Positions 1-6,983 of a stretch of 12,814 bases of DNA are shown here, in pieces. Source of the stretch: Clostridiales bacterium (GTDB lineage: Bacteria; Bacillota; Clostridia; Christensenellales; Aristaeellaceae). The stretch lies in the NCBI GenBank assembly GCA_012522875.1, contig JAAYJP010000045.1:1-12814 (forward strand), in the 5' to 3' direction. The notes under the pieces are model-generated. The model was given only the letters and a program-made list of their open reading frames with translations. It ran no database searches and was not told the origin of the DNA. The position numbers were made by a program, and so were the translations under genes. The stretch's first letter is position 1. Every line of letters begins with the position of its first letter.

Positions 1-622
1 CACCACGCCAGGCAGCGTTTGCGATTTAATGTGCTCAAATCAGCTGATGAAAAAGCCGGTACTGTTTTCGCTTCCATGAGCTAAACCGACGGGCTACTCC
101 AAGTTGCTTCTATGATCACGCCAACGCCCCTAATTGCATTTAGTGTTTCATTAAAATCCCAGCCCTGATCAATTTTCCCATGAGGGAACATTAAGCCGGC
201 AGGGATGGTTAGGACTTTGCGGTTCCCGGTGCTCTGGGCTCTTACGCCAATTGTTGCGTACCTGCTGATGTTCTGACTGGCCCGGAAGAGACCCCGCTGG
301 AATGCAATGCAAATTGGACAGGCATAGGAAATACCCATGTTGGGCAGGCCATTTTGAAAACACCTTCTGTGCGGCCGGGTACAGTATGATAACAAAATAG
401 ACGTTTCCGGAGTTGGGCGGGCTGTGGCTTTCGGTGCTGTTTGTACTGCCTGCGCTAGGCTTAATCAATTTCATGAGAGCAACATTTTCTGATGGATTCA
501 AACGGCTGAACCTGTAGCTGAAACCGTCGTACAACCTGAAACCGCTATTTTTATCTGCTATCCGGTTTACTGGGGAGCTGTCCAGCATGCAAATTGTGCA
601 GGTGCCAGAGCGGACGGCTTAG
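1..622. other. Gene-poor left end with broken reading frames
   Basis: I find no intact gene in this stretch. The first 84 bases are open in frame 1 on the plus strand and end in TAA at 82-84, reading ...VLKSADEKAGTVFASMS. This could be the last 27 codons of a gene that begins outside the window, but it is too short to identify. Frame 1 at 184-276 carries a hydrophobic run (PVLWALTPIVAYLLMF) closed by TGA. Frame 2 carries another hydrophobic run further on. The minus-strand open frame covering most of 169-588 is rich in S, N and P, has no recognisable domain, and looks like a chance frame. Broken hydrophobic pieces in two frames suggest a decayed membrane-protein gene, but this is inference. 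Confidence 0.4.
269..622 (+). pseudogene. Possible remnant of a membrane-protein gene
   Basis: After a TGA at 266-268, frame 2 stays open to TAG at 620-622 apart from two in-frame TAG codons at 398-400 and 515-517. The middle piece contains a likely membrane segment (LWLSVLFVLPALGLINF) followed by a polar stretch with DGFKRLN and, beyond the second TAG, a YNLKPLFLSAIRF segment. I see no ribosome binding site or convincing start codon. The pieces read like the C-terminal half of a small membrane protein inactivated by stops, with a possible earlier part in frame 1 at 184-276. The family is not recognised. A non-coding stretch with chance hydrophobicity is a real alternative. Confidence 0.2.
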
Positions 623-629
623 AATCTTC

Positions 630-658
630 TTGTTATCCGAGACATGTAGTGCTATGAT
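630..658 (+). promoter_or_regulatory. Promoter for the DUF951-lepB unit
   Basis: TTGTTA at 630-635, a 17-nt spacer, and TATGAT at 653-658, preceded by TGC to give an extended -10. Transcription would begin near 664-666, leaving a leader of only about 16 nt before the ATG at 681. This placement makes upstream in-frame starts for the DUF951 gene unlikely. The match is by eye to the sigma-70/SigA consensus. Confidence 0.6.
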
Positions 659-680
659 TACGCATGTTTGGGAGGCATGG

Positions 681-932
681 ATGAGCGACGAAATTCGGAT
701 GCAGGACATTGTAGAGATGCGAAAGAAGCATCCTTGCGGCTCCTCTATCTGGACGGTAACGCGCATTGGTGCTGATATCAAGATGAAATGCAGTGGCTGT
801 GGCCGTGTGGTGATGCTGGACCGGCAGGAGTTTCTGCGCCGCCGTAAGCGGGTGCTGACTCCTGGGCCGTTTTCTCCGGAAATCACCTTGGGACTTATGC
901 CACATACGACAAAGGAGAATGGCGATGACTGA
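681..932 (+). CDS. DUF951 family small protein
   Basis: This 83-residue protein matches the DUF951 pattern: a short N-terminal segment (DIVEMRKKHPCGS), then a Trp-containing strand, a G(A)DIK(M)KC segment, and a CSGCGRVVMLDR motif followed by basic residues. The spaced cysteines (HPCG plus CSGCG) suggest a small metal-binding or nucleic-acid-binding fold, but no biochemical role is established for the family to my knowledge. I chose the ATG at 681 because GGAGG at 671-675 sits 5 nt upstream and the predicted transcription start lies just before it. The frame is open upstream to 594, but those starts precede the promoter. The last 8 nt overlap lepB, so the two genes are probably translationally coupled. 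In many Firmicutes this family sits beside unrelated housekeeping genes, so the lepB neighbourhood alone does not give a function. Confidence 0.85.
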   Translation: MSDEIRMQDIVEMRKKHPCGSSIWTVTRIGADIKMKCSGCGRVVMLDRQEFLRRRKRVLTPGPFSPEITLGLMPHTTKENGDD

Positions 933-1659
933 TCAGATGACCCCTACCGGAGCCAGTCCTGAAGACGAAAGCGGGAACCAGAGTGAATATGGCCCTGTGG
1001 ACAGTTTTCCTCTGAAAAAAGAAGAAGCGCCCGAGGCCGATGAAATAACCCCCAAAAAAGGCAAAAAAACGAAGAAAGAAAAGCAGAAGAAGACCTTGGG
1101 ACAGGAAATTTTGAGTTGGGTTGGGACGTTGCTGATGGCTGTTGTAATCGCCATGGCTATCCGGGCTTTGTTGTTTGAGCCAATTCGGGTGGATGGCGAG
1201 AGCATGATCAACACCCTTCAAAACGGGGAGATTGTACTGGTGACCAAACCCAACGTGCTTCTGGGAAAGCTAAACCGAGGCGATGTGATCATCTGCCGTT
1301 TCCCAAACCGGAACAAGGTCAACAGAATTATGCTGGGTGCGCCCCTTGATATCAATCTGGTGGGGCATGAGCTTTTTGTTAAGCGTCTGGTCGCGCTTCC
1401 CGGTGACAGCGTGGCCGTGCTTTCCGGCAAATTATATGTGAATGATGCGTTGGTGGAAGAAGATTTTGTCGACTATCCCAGCAGATCGGACTATCCCCGG
1501 CGCGTTCTGGAAGAGAATGAATACATGGTAATGGGGGACAACCGGGCATCCAGCCATGATAGCCGTGCGCGGGATGTCGGGCCGATTACCAAAGATATGA
1601 TTGTGGGACACGCCACCTTTGTTCTTTTTCCCTTTAGCCGTATGCGCCCGGTCAATTAA
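925..1659 (+). CDS. lepB: Signal peptidase I
   Basis: A membrane-anchored serine protease that removes signal peptides from exported proteins on the outer face of the cytoplasmic membrane. The 244-residue protein has a long charged cytoplasmic N-terminus (residues 1-57, Lys-rich at 44-57), one membrane segment (about 62-84), then the S26 catalytic domain. The catalytic Ser93 lies in GESMINTL, and the general base Lys153 in FVKRLVALPGD. Box E is GDNRASSHDSR (204-214). The usual SMxPTL box has Asn in place of Pro. I chose the ATG at 925 over 919 because AAAGGAG (911-917) is 7 nt from 925 but only 1 nt from 919. It overlaps the DUF951 gene by 8 nt and ends before a strong terminator. The single anchor and length fit Gram-positive SipS-type enzymes rather than the two-anchor E. 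coli type. Confidence 0.95.
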   Translation: MTDQMTPTGASPEDESGNQSEYGPVDSFPLKKEEAPEADEITPKKGKKTKKEKQKKTLGQEILSWVGTLLMAVVIAMAIRALLFEPIRVDGESMINTLQNGEIVLVTKPNVLLGKLNRGDVIICRFPNRNKVNRIMLGAPLDINLVGHELFVKRLVALPGDSVAVLSGKLYVNDALVEEDFVDYPSRSDYPRRVLEENEYMVMGDNRASSHDSRARDVGPITKDMIVGHATFVLFPFSRMRPVN

Positions 1660-1676
1660 TCCGCAGAATAACAAAT

Positions 1677-1710
1677 AAGGGCGGCCCTTTTTATTACGGC
1701 CGCCCTTTTT
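1677..1710 (+). terminator. Terminator between convergent lepB and recA
   Basis: A perfect 10-bp stem pairs 1677-1686 with 1698-1707 (core GGGCGGCC/GGCCGCCC) around an 11-nt loop and runs into five T residues at 1706-1710. It lies 17 nt past the lepB stop and just beyond the recA stop. Read on the minus strand, the hairpin is followed by a less pure T-rich run (CTTATTTGTT), so it probably ends transcription from both sides. Confidence 0.9.
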
Positions 1711-1726
1711 AAGGAAACCGTCAAGA

Positions 1727-2809
1727 TCACTCTTCTTCCGTAAGGTTGATTTCGTCCTCCCCCTCGGTTGGGGCGGAGTTCAGGTTGAGGCTTTCGCGGA
1801 TGGCCTGCTCGATCTCCTGGGCCATATCCGGATTGTCAACCAGGTATTTCCGGGCGTTCTCCCGCCCCTGAGCGATGCGCGCATCCTTGTAGGAGAACCA
1901 TGCCCCGGATTTCTGAATCAGGTCGCGCTCCACCGCCATATCCAGCAGGGAGGATTCCCTGCTGATGCCCAGGCCATAGAGCAGATCGAACTCACACACA
2001 CGGAACGGCGGTGCTACCTTGTTCTTGACTACCTTCACCTTGGTGCGGTTGCCGATTACCTCTGTGCCATTTTTCAGCTGTTCGCCGCGGCGCACATCCA
2101 GGCGTACCGAAGCGTAGAACTTCAGCGCTCTGCCGCCCGGGGTGACTTCTGGGTTCCCATACATGACGCCAACCTTCTCGCGCAACTGATTGATAAACAC
2201 CACCACCGAGTGGGTTTTGCTAATTACGCCAGCCAGTTTACGCATAGCTTGACTCATCATCCTGGCCTGGAGGCCCACAAAGGAATCCCCCATTTCGCCG
2301 TCGATCTCAGCACGGGGCACCAGGGCTGCGACCGAGTCTAACACCACAATGTCAATGGCGCCAGAGCGCACCAGCGCCTCGGCGATCTCCAGGGCGTCCT
2401 CGCCCGTGGTGGGCTGGCTTACGTATAACTCGTCGATGTCCACACCCAGTCGCCTGGCATAGCTGGGGTCCAGGGCATGTTCGGCGTCGATAAAAGCTGC
2501 CAGGCCGCCCATTTTCTGGGCTTCCGCGATGATGTGCAGAGCCACTGTGGTCTTTCCGGAGGACTCGGGGCCGAATATTTCAACGATGCGCCCACGGGGG
2601 ATGCCACCCACGCCCAGAGCGCTGTCAAGTCCCAGGCTGCCAGTGGGAATAACCTCTACCGCCAACCTGGTCTGGCTTCCCAGCTTCATTACGGTGCCTC
2701 GCCCAAACTGCTTGTCCAGCACAGCAAGGGCTCGGTCCAGAGCCTGGGCGCGCTCACTGGGTTGTACCTGGGCCGCAGTTTCCTTGGTCGACTTGTCTCT
2801 TGATGCCAT
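1727..2809 (-). CDS. recA: RecA recombinase
   Basis: RecA binds single-stranded DNA, drives ATP-dependent strand exchange in recombinational repair, and stimulates LexA self-cleavage. All landmarks are present in 360 residues: Walker A GPESSGKT (80-87), the DAEHALDP segment (109-115), Walker B-like VVLDS (155-159), the FINQLREKVGVMYGNPEVTPGG loop region (205-226), and an acidic C-terminal tail (GEDEINLTEEE). Length and order are normal for the family and there is no intein or frameshift. The ATG at 2809 has AAGGAA 5 nt upstream. It lies 18 nt after pgsA and is the last gene of the rimO-pgsA-recA unit, as in many Clostridia, although the cinA gene often found before recA is missing. No LexA-type box is visible in the 18-nt gap or at the upstream rimO promoter. 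Confidence 0.98.
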   Translation of the reverse strand: MASRDKSTKETAAQVQPSERAQALDRALAVLDKQFGRGTVMKLGSQTRLAVEVIPTGSLGLDSALGVGGIPRGRIVEIFGPESSGKTTVALHIIAEAQKMGGLAAFIDAEHALDPSYARRLGVDIDELYVSQPTTGEDALEIAEALVRSGAIDIVVLDSVAALVPRAEIDGEMGDSFVGLQARMMSQAMRKLAGVISKTHSVVVFINQLREKVGVMYGNPEVTPGGRALKFYASVRLDVRRGEQLKNGTEVIGNRTKVKVVKNKVAPPFRVCEFDLLYGLGISRESSLLDMAVERDLIQKSGAWFSYKDARIAQGRENARKYLVDNPDMAQEIEQAIRESLNLNSAPTEGEDEINLTEEE

Positions 2810-2827
2810 TGTTTTTCCTTTCAGCGC

Positions 2828-3361
2828 TTATTTTTCCGCGCTATGCTTGATGTCCTGCAGAAAGAGGTCTTTTCCGGCGACAAAATACTGAACGCCGCTG
2901 ATGATTGTGAGAAGCGCCATGAGAATCGCAAGCGACAATGCAAGCCAGACAGGCGCCAGCGTGAGCGATGCGAGGATGCTCAGGAATTGGGCATTGGTTT
3001 TGAACTTGCCCAGCTGACCCGCGGGGATTACAATCCCCTGATTTACTGCAACCAGCCGGAGGCCATCCACTGCCAGTTCACGTGCGGCCACGATAGCGGT
3101 GGCCCACCAGTAATAATCTCCCCGGGCCAGCAAGGCTACCATCATGGTCAGCGTTAATATCTTGTCGGCCACGGGATCGGCGAACTTGCCAAAGTTAGTG
3201 ACAATGTGCTGCTTCCGGGCGATATAGCCGTCCAGATAGTCCGTTACGCAGGCGATGATAAACAGCGCCGCCGCCGGCACGTTTTGTCGCAGCATGGTGA
3301 ACAGCAGGCACAGCGGAATGAATGCGACCCTTAGGAGGGTCAGCTTATTGGGCAGGTTCAT
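2828..3361 (-). CDS. pgsA: CDP-diacylglycerol-glycerol-3-P 3-phosphatidyltransferase
   Basis: PgsA transfers a phosphatidyl group from CDP-diacylglycerol to glycerol-3-phosphate, the committed step to phosphatidylglycerol. The 177-residue integral membrane protein carries a perfect CDP-alcohol phosphatidyltransferase signature, D(x)2DG(x)2AR(x)8G(x)3D(x)3D: D41, D44, G45, A48, R49, G58, D62, D66. The N-terminal NLPNKLTLLR is typical of PgsA, and several hydrophobic segments follow. I chose the ATG at 3361 rather than an upstream in-frame ATG at 3394 because NLPNKLT should sit at the very N-terminus and a G-rich ribosome-binding stretch (AGGGGGG) precedes it. Its start overlaps the end of rimO by 17 nt, implying coupling, and recA follows 18 nt downstream. 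Related CDP-alcohol transferases (cardiolipin or phosphatidylserine synthases) are less likely given the N-terminus and the position before recA. Confidence 0.93.
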   Translation of the reverse strand: MNLPNKLTLLRVAFIPLCLLFTMLRQNVPAAALFIIACVTDYLDGYIARKQHIVTNFGKFADPVADKILTLTMMVALLARGDYYWWATAIVAARELAVDGLRLVAVNQGIVIPAGQLGKFKTNAQFLSILASLTLAPVWLALSLAILMALLTIISGVQYFVAGKDLFLQDIKHSAEK

Positions 3362-4682
3362 GGGTCCCCCCCTGGTTTTCTGCCAACCGGGCATTCAGGT
3401 CATAGATATCCGCTTGGGTAATCAGGCCTGTCACCATATCGCCAAGCCCAAGGGTGCTGCCGCCGCTGTCAAGGCGGATGATGCCATCGCTATCCGGCGC
3501 TTCCCACTGGGAACGGGCAGTGTATTGGCCGCCTGCCCGCCCGGTGACCAGCAGCGTTTCCGTGCCACCAATGCGCAGGCGGTTTCTAGCCAGACTGATA
3601 TTCGCCTGCAACTTCATCACCGTCTCAAGGCGGGCCGCTTTGACGCTTTTGGTCACCTGATCCGGCATTTTCTCAGCTGGCGTACCTTCCTCAGGAGAAA
3701 AGGAAAAGGCACCCAGCCGGTCAAAGCGTACTTCTTCCATAAACAAGGTCAGCAGGTCCATGTCTTCCTGGGTTTCCCCGGGAAAACCAACAATTATTGT
3801 CGTTCGTAGGGCGAAGCCCTTCTCCCGGGCGTACGCCAGCAAATCCCGGGTGCGACTGAAATCCCCGCGGCGGTTCATAGCCTTCAGCAGCCGGGGAGAC
3901 GCGTGCTGTAAGGGAAGGTCCAGATATTTGCAGATATTGGGGCGATCTGCCATCAGGTCAATGAGATCCTCATTAATCTCATCCGGGTAGCAATAAAGAA
4001 CTCGCAGCCAGTCAATGCCGGGAATCGCTGAGGCCGCGTCCAAAAGCACGGACAGAGAGGTGCTCTTCAGATCCCGCCCATATCGGGAGGTGTCCTGAGC
4101 AATGAGAATCTGTTCCCGGACGCCTTTTTGGGCAAGGCTCTGCATCTCTGACAGAATAGCGTCCTTGGGGCGGGATCTGAAGCCACCCCGGATGCCGGGG
4201 ATGGCGCAGTAAGCACAGCGGTTGTCACAGCCTTCAGCGATGCGCACATAGGCGGTGTAGGCCGGCGTAGTCAACACCCGGCCACAGTTGTTGAAGCTCT
4301 CTGCCCGGGTGGTGTCGCTGGCGCGCTCGCCTTTGAGTGCCCCGCGGATCAGGGCAGGCAGCGCTGGATATTGGGTGACGCCCGTCAGCACATCGATTTC
4401 CGGGATGTCTTCAAGCAGTTCCTGCTCATAGCGCTGGGCCAGGCAGCCGGTGACGCACAAAACCTGGCAGCGACCCGTTTTTTTATACTCAGCCATCTCA
4501 AGGATAGCGTCAATGGACTCTTCCTTTGCCGAAGTGATAAAGCCGCAGGTGTTCACAATCAAGACTTCAGCCTGGGCGGCATCGGACACAAAATCAAAAC
4601 CGTCCTTCTTAAGGAAAGACAGCATTTCTTCCGTGTCCACTTGGTTTTTTACGCACCCCAAAGAAACAACGCCAATGTTCAT
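3345..4682 (-). CDS. rimO: Ribosomal protein S12 methylthiotransferase RimO
   Basis: RimO is a radical SAM enzyme that adds a methylthio group to a conserved aspartate of ribosomal protein S12. The 445-residue protein has the three-part architecture. The N-terminal UPF0004 domain holds cluster ligands C10, C46 and C80 (SLGCVKNQVD, NTCGFI, VTGCLAQRY). The radical SAM domain has CDNRCAYC (C152, C156, C159) and GGFRSRP. A C-terminal TRAM region covers about 370-435. The SLGCxKNxVD start and the GFRSRP motif point to RimO rather than the tRNA-modifying MiaB or MtaB. The ATG at 4682 is the first start after the promoter at 4727-4755. The ribosome binding site is a purine-rich repeat (GGTAAGGTAAGGG), not a clean AGGAGG. 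It overlaps pgsA by 17 nt and heads the rimO-pgsA-recA unit. Confidence 0.95.
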   Translation of the reverse strand: MNIGVVSLGCVKNQVDTEEMLSFLKKDGFDFVSDAAQAEVLIVNTCGFITSAKEESIDAILEMAEYKKTGRCQVLCVTGCLAQRYEQELLEDIPEIDVLTGVTQYPALPALIRGALKGERASDTTRAESFNNCGRVLTTPAYTAYVRIAEGCDNRCAYCAIPGIRGGFRSRPKDAILSEMQSLAQKGVREQILIAQDTSRYGRDLKSTSLSVLLDAASAIPGIDWLRVLYCYPDEINEDLIDLMADRPNICKYLDLPLQHASPRLLKAMNRRGDFSRTRDLLAYAREKGFALRTTIIVGFPGETQEDMDLLTLFMEEVRFDRLGAFSFSPEEGTPAEKMPDQVTKSVKAARLETVMKLQANISLARNRLRIGGTETLLVTGRAGGQYTARSQWEAPDSDGIIRLDSGGSTLGLGDMVTGLITQADIYDLNARLAENQGGTHEPAQ

Positions 4683-4726
4683 TCCCTTACCTTACCCTAC
4701 CCCTCACCTGCTCAAATTTCTTGTTG

Positions 4727-4755
4727 ATTCTAACATAGCCGGGGCGGGCGGACAA
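4727..4755 (-). promoter_or_regulatory. Promoter for rimO-pgsA-recA
   Basis: On the minus strand TTGTCC (4755-4750), a 17-nt spacer, then TAGAAT (4732-4727), preceded by TGT to give an extended -10. Transcription would begin near 4720, about 38 nt before the rimO ATG. Its position in the only sizeable gap between the flavin reductase gene and rimO supports a separate transcription unit. Called by consensus match only. Confidence 0.55.
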
Positions 4756-4767
4756 GGGACTGATGGC

Positions 4768-4793
4768 AAAAACAAGAACAAAAGTTCGTCTTG
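4768..4793 (-). terminator. Weak terminator after the flavin reductase gene
   Basis: On the minus strand, CAA(GAC)GAAC-TTTT-GTTCTTG forms a short hairpin with a 3-nt bulge and is followed directly by five T residues (4772-4768). It starts 7 nt after the stop of the flavin reductase gene and ends 12 nt before the -35 box of the rimO promoter. The stem is weak and AT-rich, so readthrough into rimO is likely. Confidence 0.4.
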
Positions 4794-4799
4794 CTTCTT

Positions 4800-5393
4800 T
4801 CACTTCCGCATCCGCCTGCGGATAACTTCCGGCCTGGCAACGCTAAAACCAAAGAAACCCAAGGGCTCTGTCAGGCCCGCGTATTCGCCGTGGCTGTAGG
4901 CGACAAGGCCGGCCTTGTGGAAGTCGATTTTTCCAGCGGCATCCATGAGCGTCTCCTCTATGCCCATTATGACAATTTCCCCAAGAAACATGGTATGGCT
5001 CCCCAGGGAAAGCGTTTCCTTTACCCGGCAGGCCAGGTAGGCTGGGCTTTGGGCAATCGCGGGTGCTGAAGAAAGCCCTGATACAGGGACTGGCGCCAGT
5101 CCGCAGAGGCTGAATTTGTCATACTCCCGGCCGGAGCGTACGCCGCACAGGTCGCAGGCCTTCAGTAATTCGCGGTTTACCAGGTTGACCACAAACTCCC
5201 CGGAATCACGGATAATATCGTGGGAGTGGCGATCCGGGCGAATGGAAACGGACAACATGGGCGGATCGGAATTTACCGTACCGGCCCAGGCCACGGTGAT
5301 GATGTTGGGACGCTGGGTTACGGTGGCACAGGACACCATCACGACCGGTGTGGGGGAAAGCAGGGTCCCGGGTTTTACACTGATAAAAGTCAT
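4800..5393 (-). CDS. Flavin reductase-like (flavoredoxin-type) protein
   Basis: This 197-residue protein fits the flavin reductase-like/flavoredoxin FMN-binding split-barrel family. The N-terminal part has the order typical of the family: PTPVVMVSCATV (14-25), NIITVAWAGTVNSDPPMLSVSI (30-51), and FVVNLVNRELLKACD (67-81). The NSDPP-LSVSI stretch normally lines the flavin, and the latter half is compatible with the barrel closing and dimer contacts. Such proteins bind FMN and act in electron transfer or NAD(P)H-dependent flavin reduction. The actual partner cannot be told from this sequence. AAAGGA lies 4 nt before the ATG at 5393. It begins 18 nt after the binding-protein gene and is the last gene of the polA unit. 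There is no obvious functional link to its neighbours, so co-transcription may only reflect gene packing. Confidence 0.8.
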   Translation of the reverse strand: MTFISVKPGTLLSPTPVVMVSCATVTQRPNIITVAWAGTVNSDPPMLSVSIRPDRHSHDIIRDSGEFVVNLVNRELLKACDLCGVRSGREYDKFSLCGLAPVPVSGLSSAPAIAQSPAYLACRVKETLSLGSHTMFLGEIVIMGIEETLMDAAGKIDFHKAGLVAYSHGEYAGLTEPLGFFGFSVARPEVIRRRMRK

Positions 5394-5411
5394 GAAATCC
5401 TTTCTTTGTGG

Positions 5412-6983
5412 TCAGTTCGCACTTTCAATGCCGCGCAGAACCTCCGGCTCCCGCACATCCCGAACACTGGTGAACATACGCCGGGTGAGGATGGCACCGC
5501 TGCGGTAATACAGGCAGATAAAAGGAATATCGCGCAGAAAAAGGTCCTGGATGGCGCCCAGCTTCGCCCGGTACTGGTCGCGGCCCATGGTGCTGCGCAG
5601 TTCATCAAAAAGTGTGTCCATGGCGGCGCTCTTATAGCGGGTATAGTTCGCAGTATTACCGCTGATGAGCAAAAAACCGGGGTCTGGCGTGAAATCCATG
5701 TTAAAGCTGGCCAGGCACAGATCGTAACTTCCGGCCTCCAGTTTTTCCGCTGTTTCCTTAAAGGACATGGGGACCAGCCTGGCCTCGATGCCCACTGCAG
5801 CGAGCTGGGAGACAATCAGGCCCGCGGCGTTTAAACGCGCGCTGTTGTCCTGCTCCTCATAGGCGTAAAAGCGCAGGGAAAGCTTCACAAGCTTTCCATC
5901 GCGCATCATATCCCGGATACCGTCATCATTGCTGTCGACCCATCCCGACTCATCCAGCAGCCGCCTGGCCTCTTCAGGATTATAGCGCACGGCCCCGTCT
6001 TCCGCACGGTACATCCAGGTGCCCACCGGCATGGGTGTATCCGTCCGCTGGGACATTCCCATATAAGCGGTTTCGGCGATACTATCCAGGTTCAGCGCAA
6101 AGCGAATGGCCTGGCGTACGCGCACATCTTCCAACTCATAGGAACGATGGTTAAGCTGCAGGGTTTCCAGCTGCTTGGTACGGTAGTTGAGGTGGAGCGA
6201 ACTGATGCCGGAACGGTACTGGGCGGCGGTCAGCGAGCGGGTAAGCACCGCATCCACCCGGTTATACTCGTAGCTGGAGATCAGCTCCCGGTTGGCAGTG
6301 TGAAAAATCACGCTGATTTCAGTAATCCTGGGCGGAGCACCCCACCATAAGGAGTTGGCGGAGAGCCACAGGTAATCCTTGGGCAAAAACTGCTCCACGA
6401 CATAAGGCCCCGTACCTGCAGGCTGATCCGCCTGGACCTGGGCAGCGGGCAGGATGGGGAAGTTCATCGCGTACAGGAAGCCAAAGTTGCGCCGCGGCGT
6501 CTTGATGATCACCGTGTCCTCTCCAGCGGCGGAGGCATCTGTGATGAAATATCTGATTGAAGCATAAACGCCTTTGTTTGCGCTGGTTTCATCATTGGCC
6601 AGGCGCAGGATTTCCTGAATGGTGGCCACTACATCAGCGGCTGTGAGCGGTGTGCCGTCGTGGAAGGCGACTCCCTCGCGCAGCGTGAACTGCCAGCTGG
6701 CACCGTCCGCAGAGGGTTCCCAGCGCTGTGCCAGGGCCGGTTGAGGCAGGTAATCGTCATCCATGCTCACCAGCCCTTCGTAAACCAGGGCGTGCAGTGA
6801 CATAAACTCACGCTCCACCGCCATCAACGGGTTAAAGCGCGCTGTGGTGGTGGAGACAATGCCCAGGATCAGGGTTTCATCCTGCTCACTGTCAGCGGCT
6901 AATGCCTGGCATAAAGGCAAGAGCAGACACAGAGCCAGGCACAGCGCCCTTTTCCATAGCGTCCTGTTCATAGTAAATCGCAT
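5412..6983 (-). CDS. ABC transporter solute-binding protein, family 5
   Basis: A 523-residue extracytoplasmic binding protein of the oligopeptide/nickel type (SBP_bac_5, DppA/OppA-like). After an N-terminal basic-hydrophobic signal peptide (1-29, ending ALA before ADSEQ), it shows the family landmarks: NPLMAVEREFMSLHALVYEGLV (51-72), LPQPALAQRWEPSADGASWQFTLREGVAFHDGTPLTAADVV (79-119), and a TGPYVVEQF segment in lobe II. The substrate is probably a peptide, but this is not shown. The signal peptide has cysteines at 15, 19 and 25, none in a canonical lipobox, so anchoring is uncertain. No permease or ATPase genes are nearby. The start is doubtful: ATG 6983 has GGAAGG 12 nt upstream, while ATG 6971 (MNRTLW) has none. 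Either way the gene begins 80-92 nt inside the end of the lytic transglycosylase gene, in another frame. Confidence 0.88.
   Translation of the reverse strand: MRFTMNRTLWKRALCLALCLLLPLCQALAADSEQDETLILGIVSTTTARFNPLMAVEREFMSLHALVYEGLVSMDDDYLPQPALAQRWEPSADGASWQFTLREGVAFHDGTPLTAADVVATIQEILRLANDETSANKGVYASIRYFITDASAAGEDTVIIKTPRRNFGFLYAMNFPILPAAQVQADQPAGTGPYVVEQFLPKDYLWLSANSLWWGAPPRITEISVIFHTANRELISSYEYNRVDAVLTRSLTAAQYRSGISSLHLNYRTKQLETLQLNHRSYELEDVRVRQAIRFALNLDSIAETAYMGMSQRTDTPMPVGTWMYRAEDGAVRYNPEEARRLLDESGWVDSNDDGIRDMMRDGKLVKLSLRFYAYEEQDNSARLNAAGLIVSQLAAVGIEARLVPMSFKETAEKLEAGSYDLCLASFNMDFTPDPGFLLISGNTANYTRYKSAAMDTLFDELRSTMGRDQYRAKLGAIQDLFLRDIPFICLYYRSGAILTRRMFTSVRDVREPEVLRGIESAN

Noticed and set aside
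169..588. A 139-codon open frame on the minus strand in the left end
   Set aside because: No ribosome binding site, low-complexity composition rich in S, N and P, and no recognisable motif.
269..622. TAG read as an amino acid (pyrrolysine or suppressor) in the left-end frame
   Set aside because: There is no start, ribosome binding site or recognised family, and all sense genes here end in ordinary stops. Decay is the simpler explanation.
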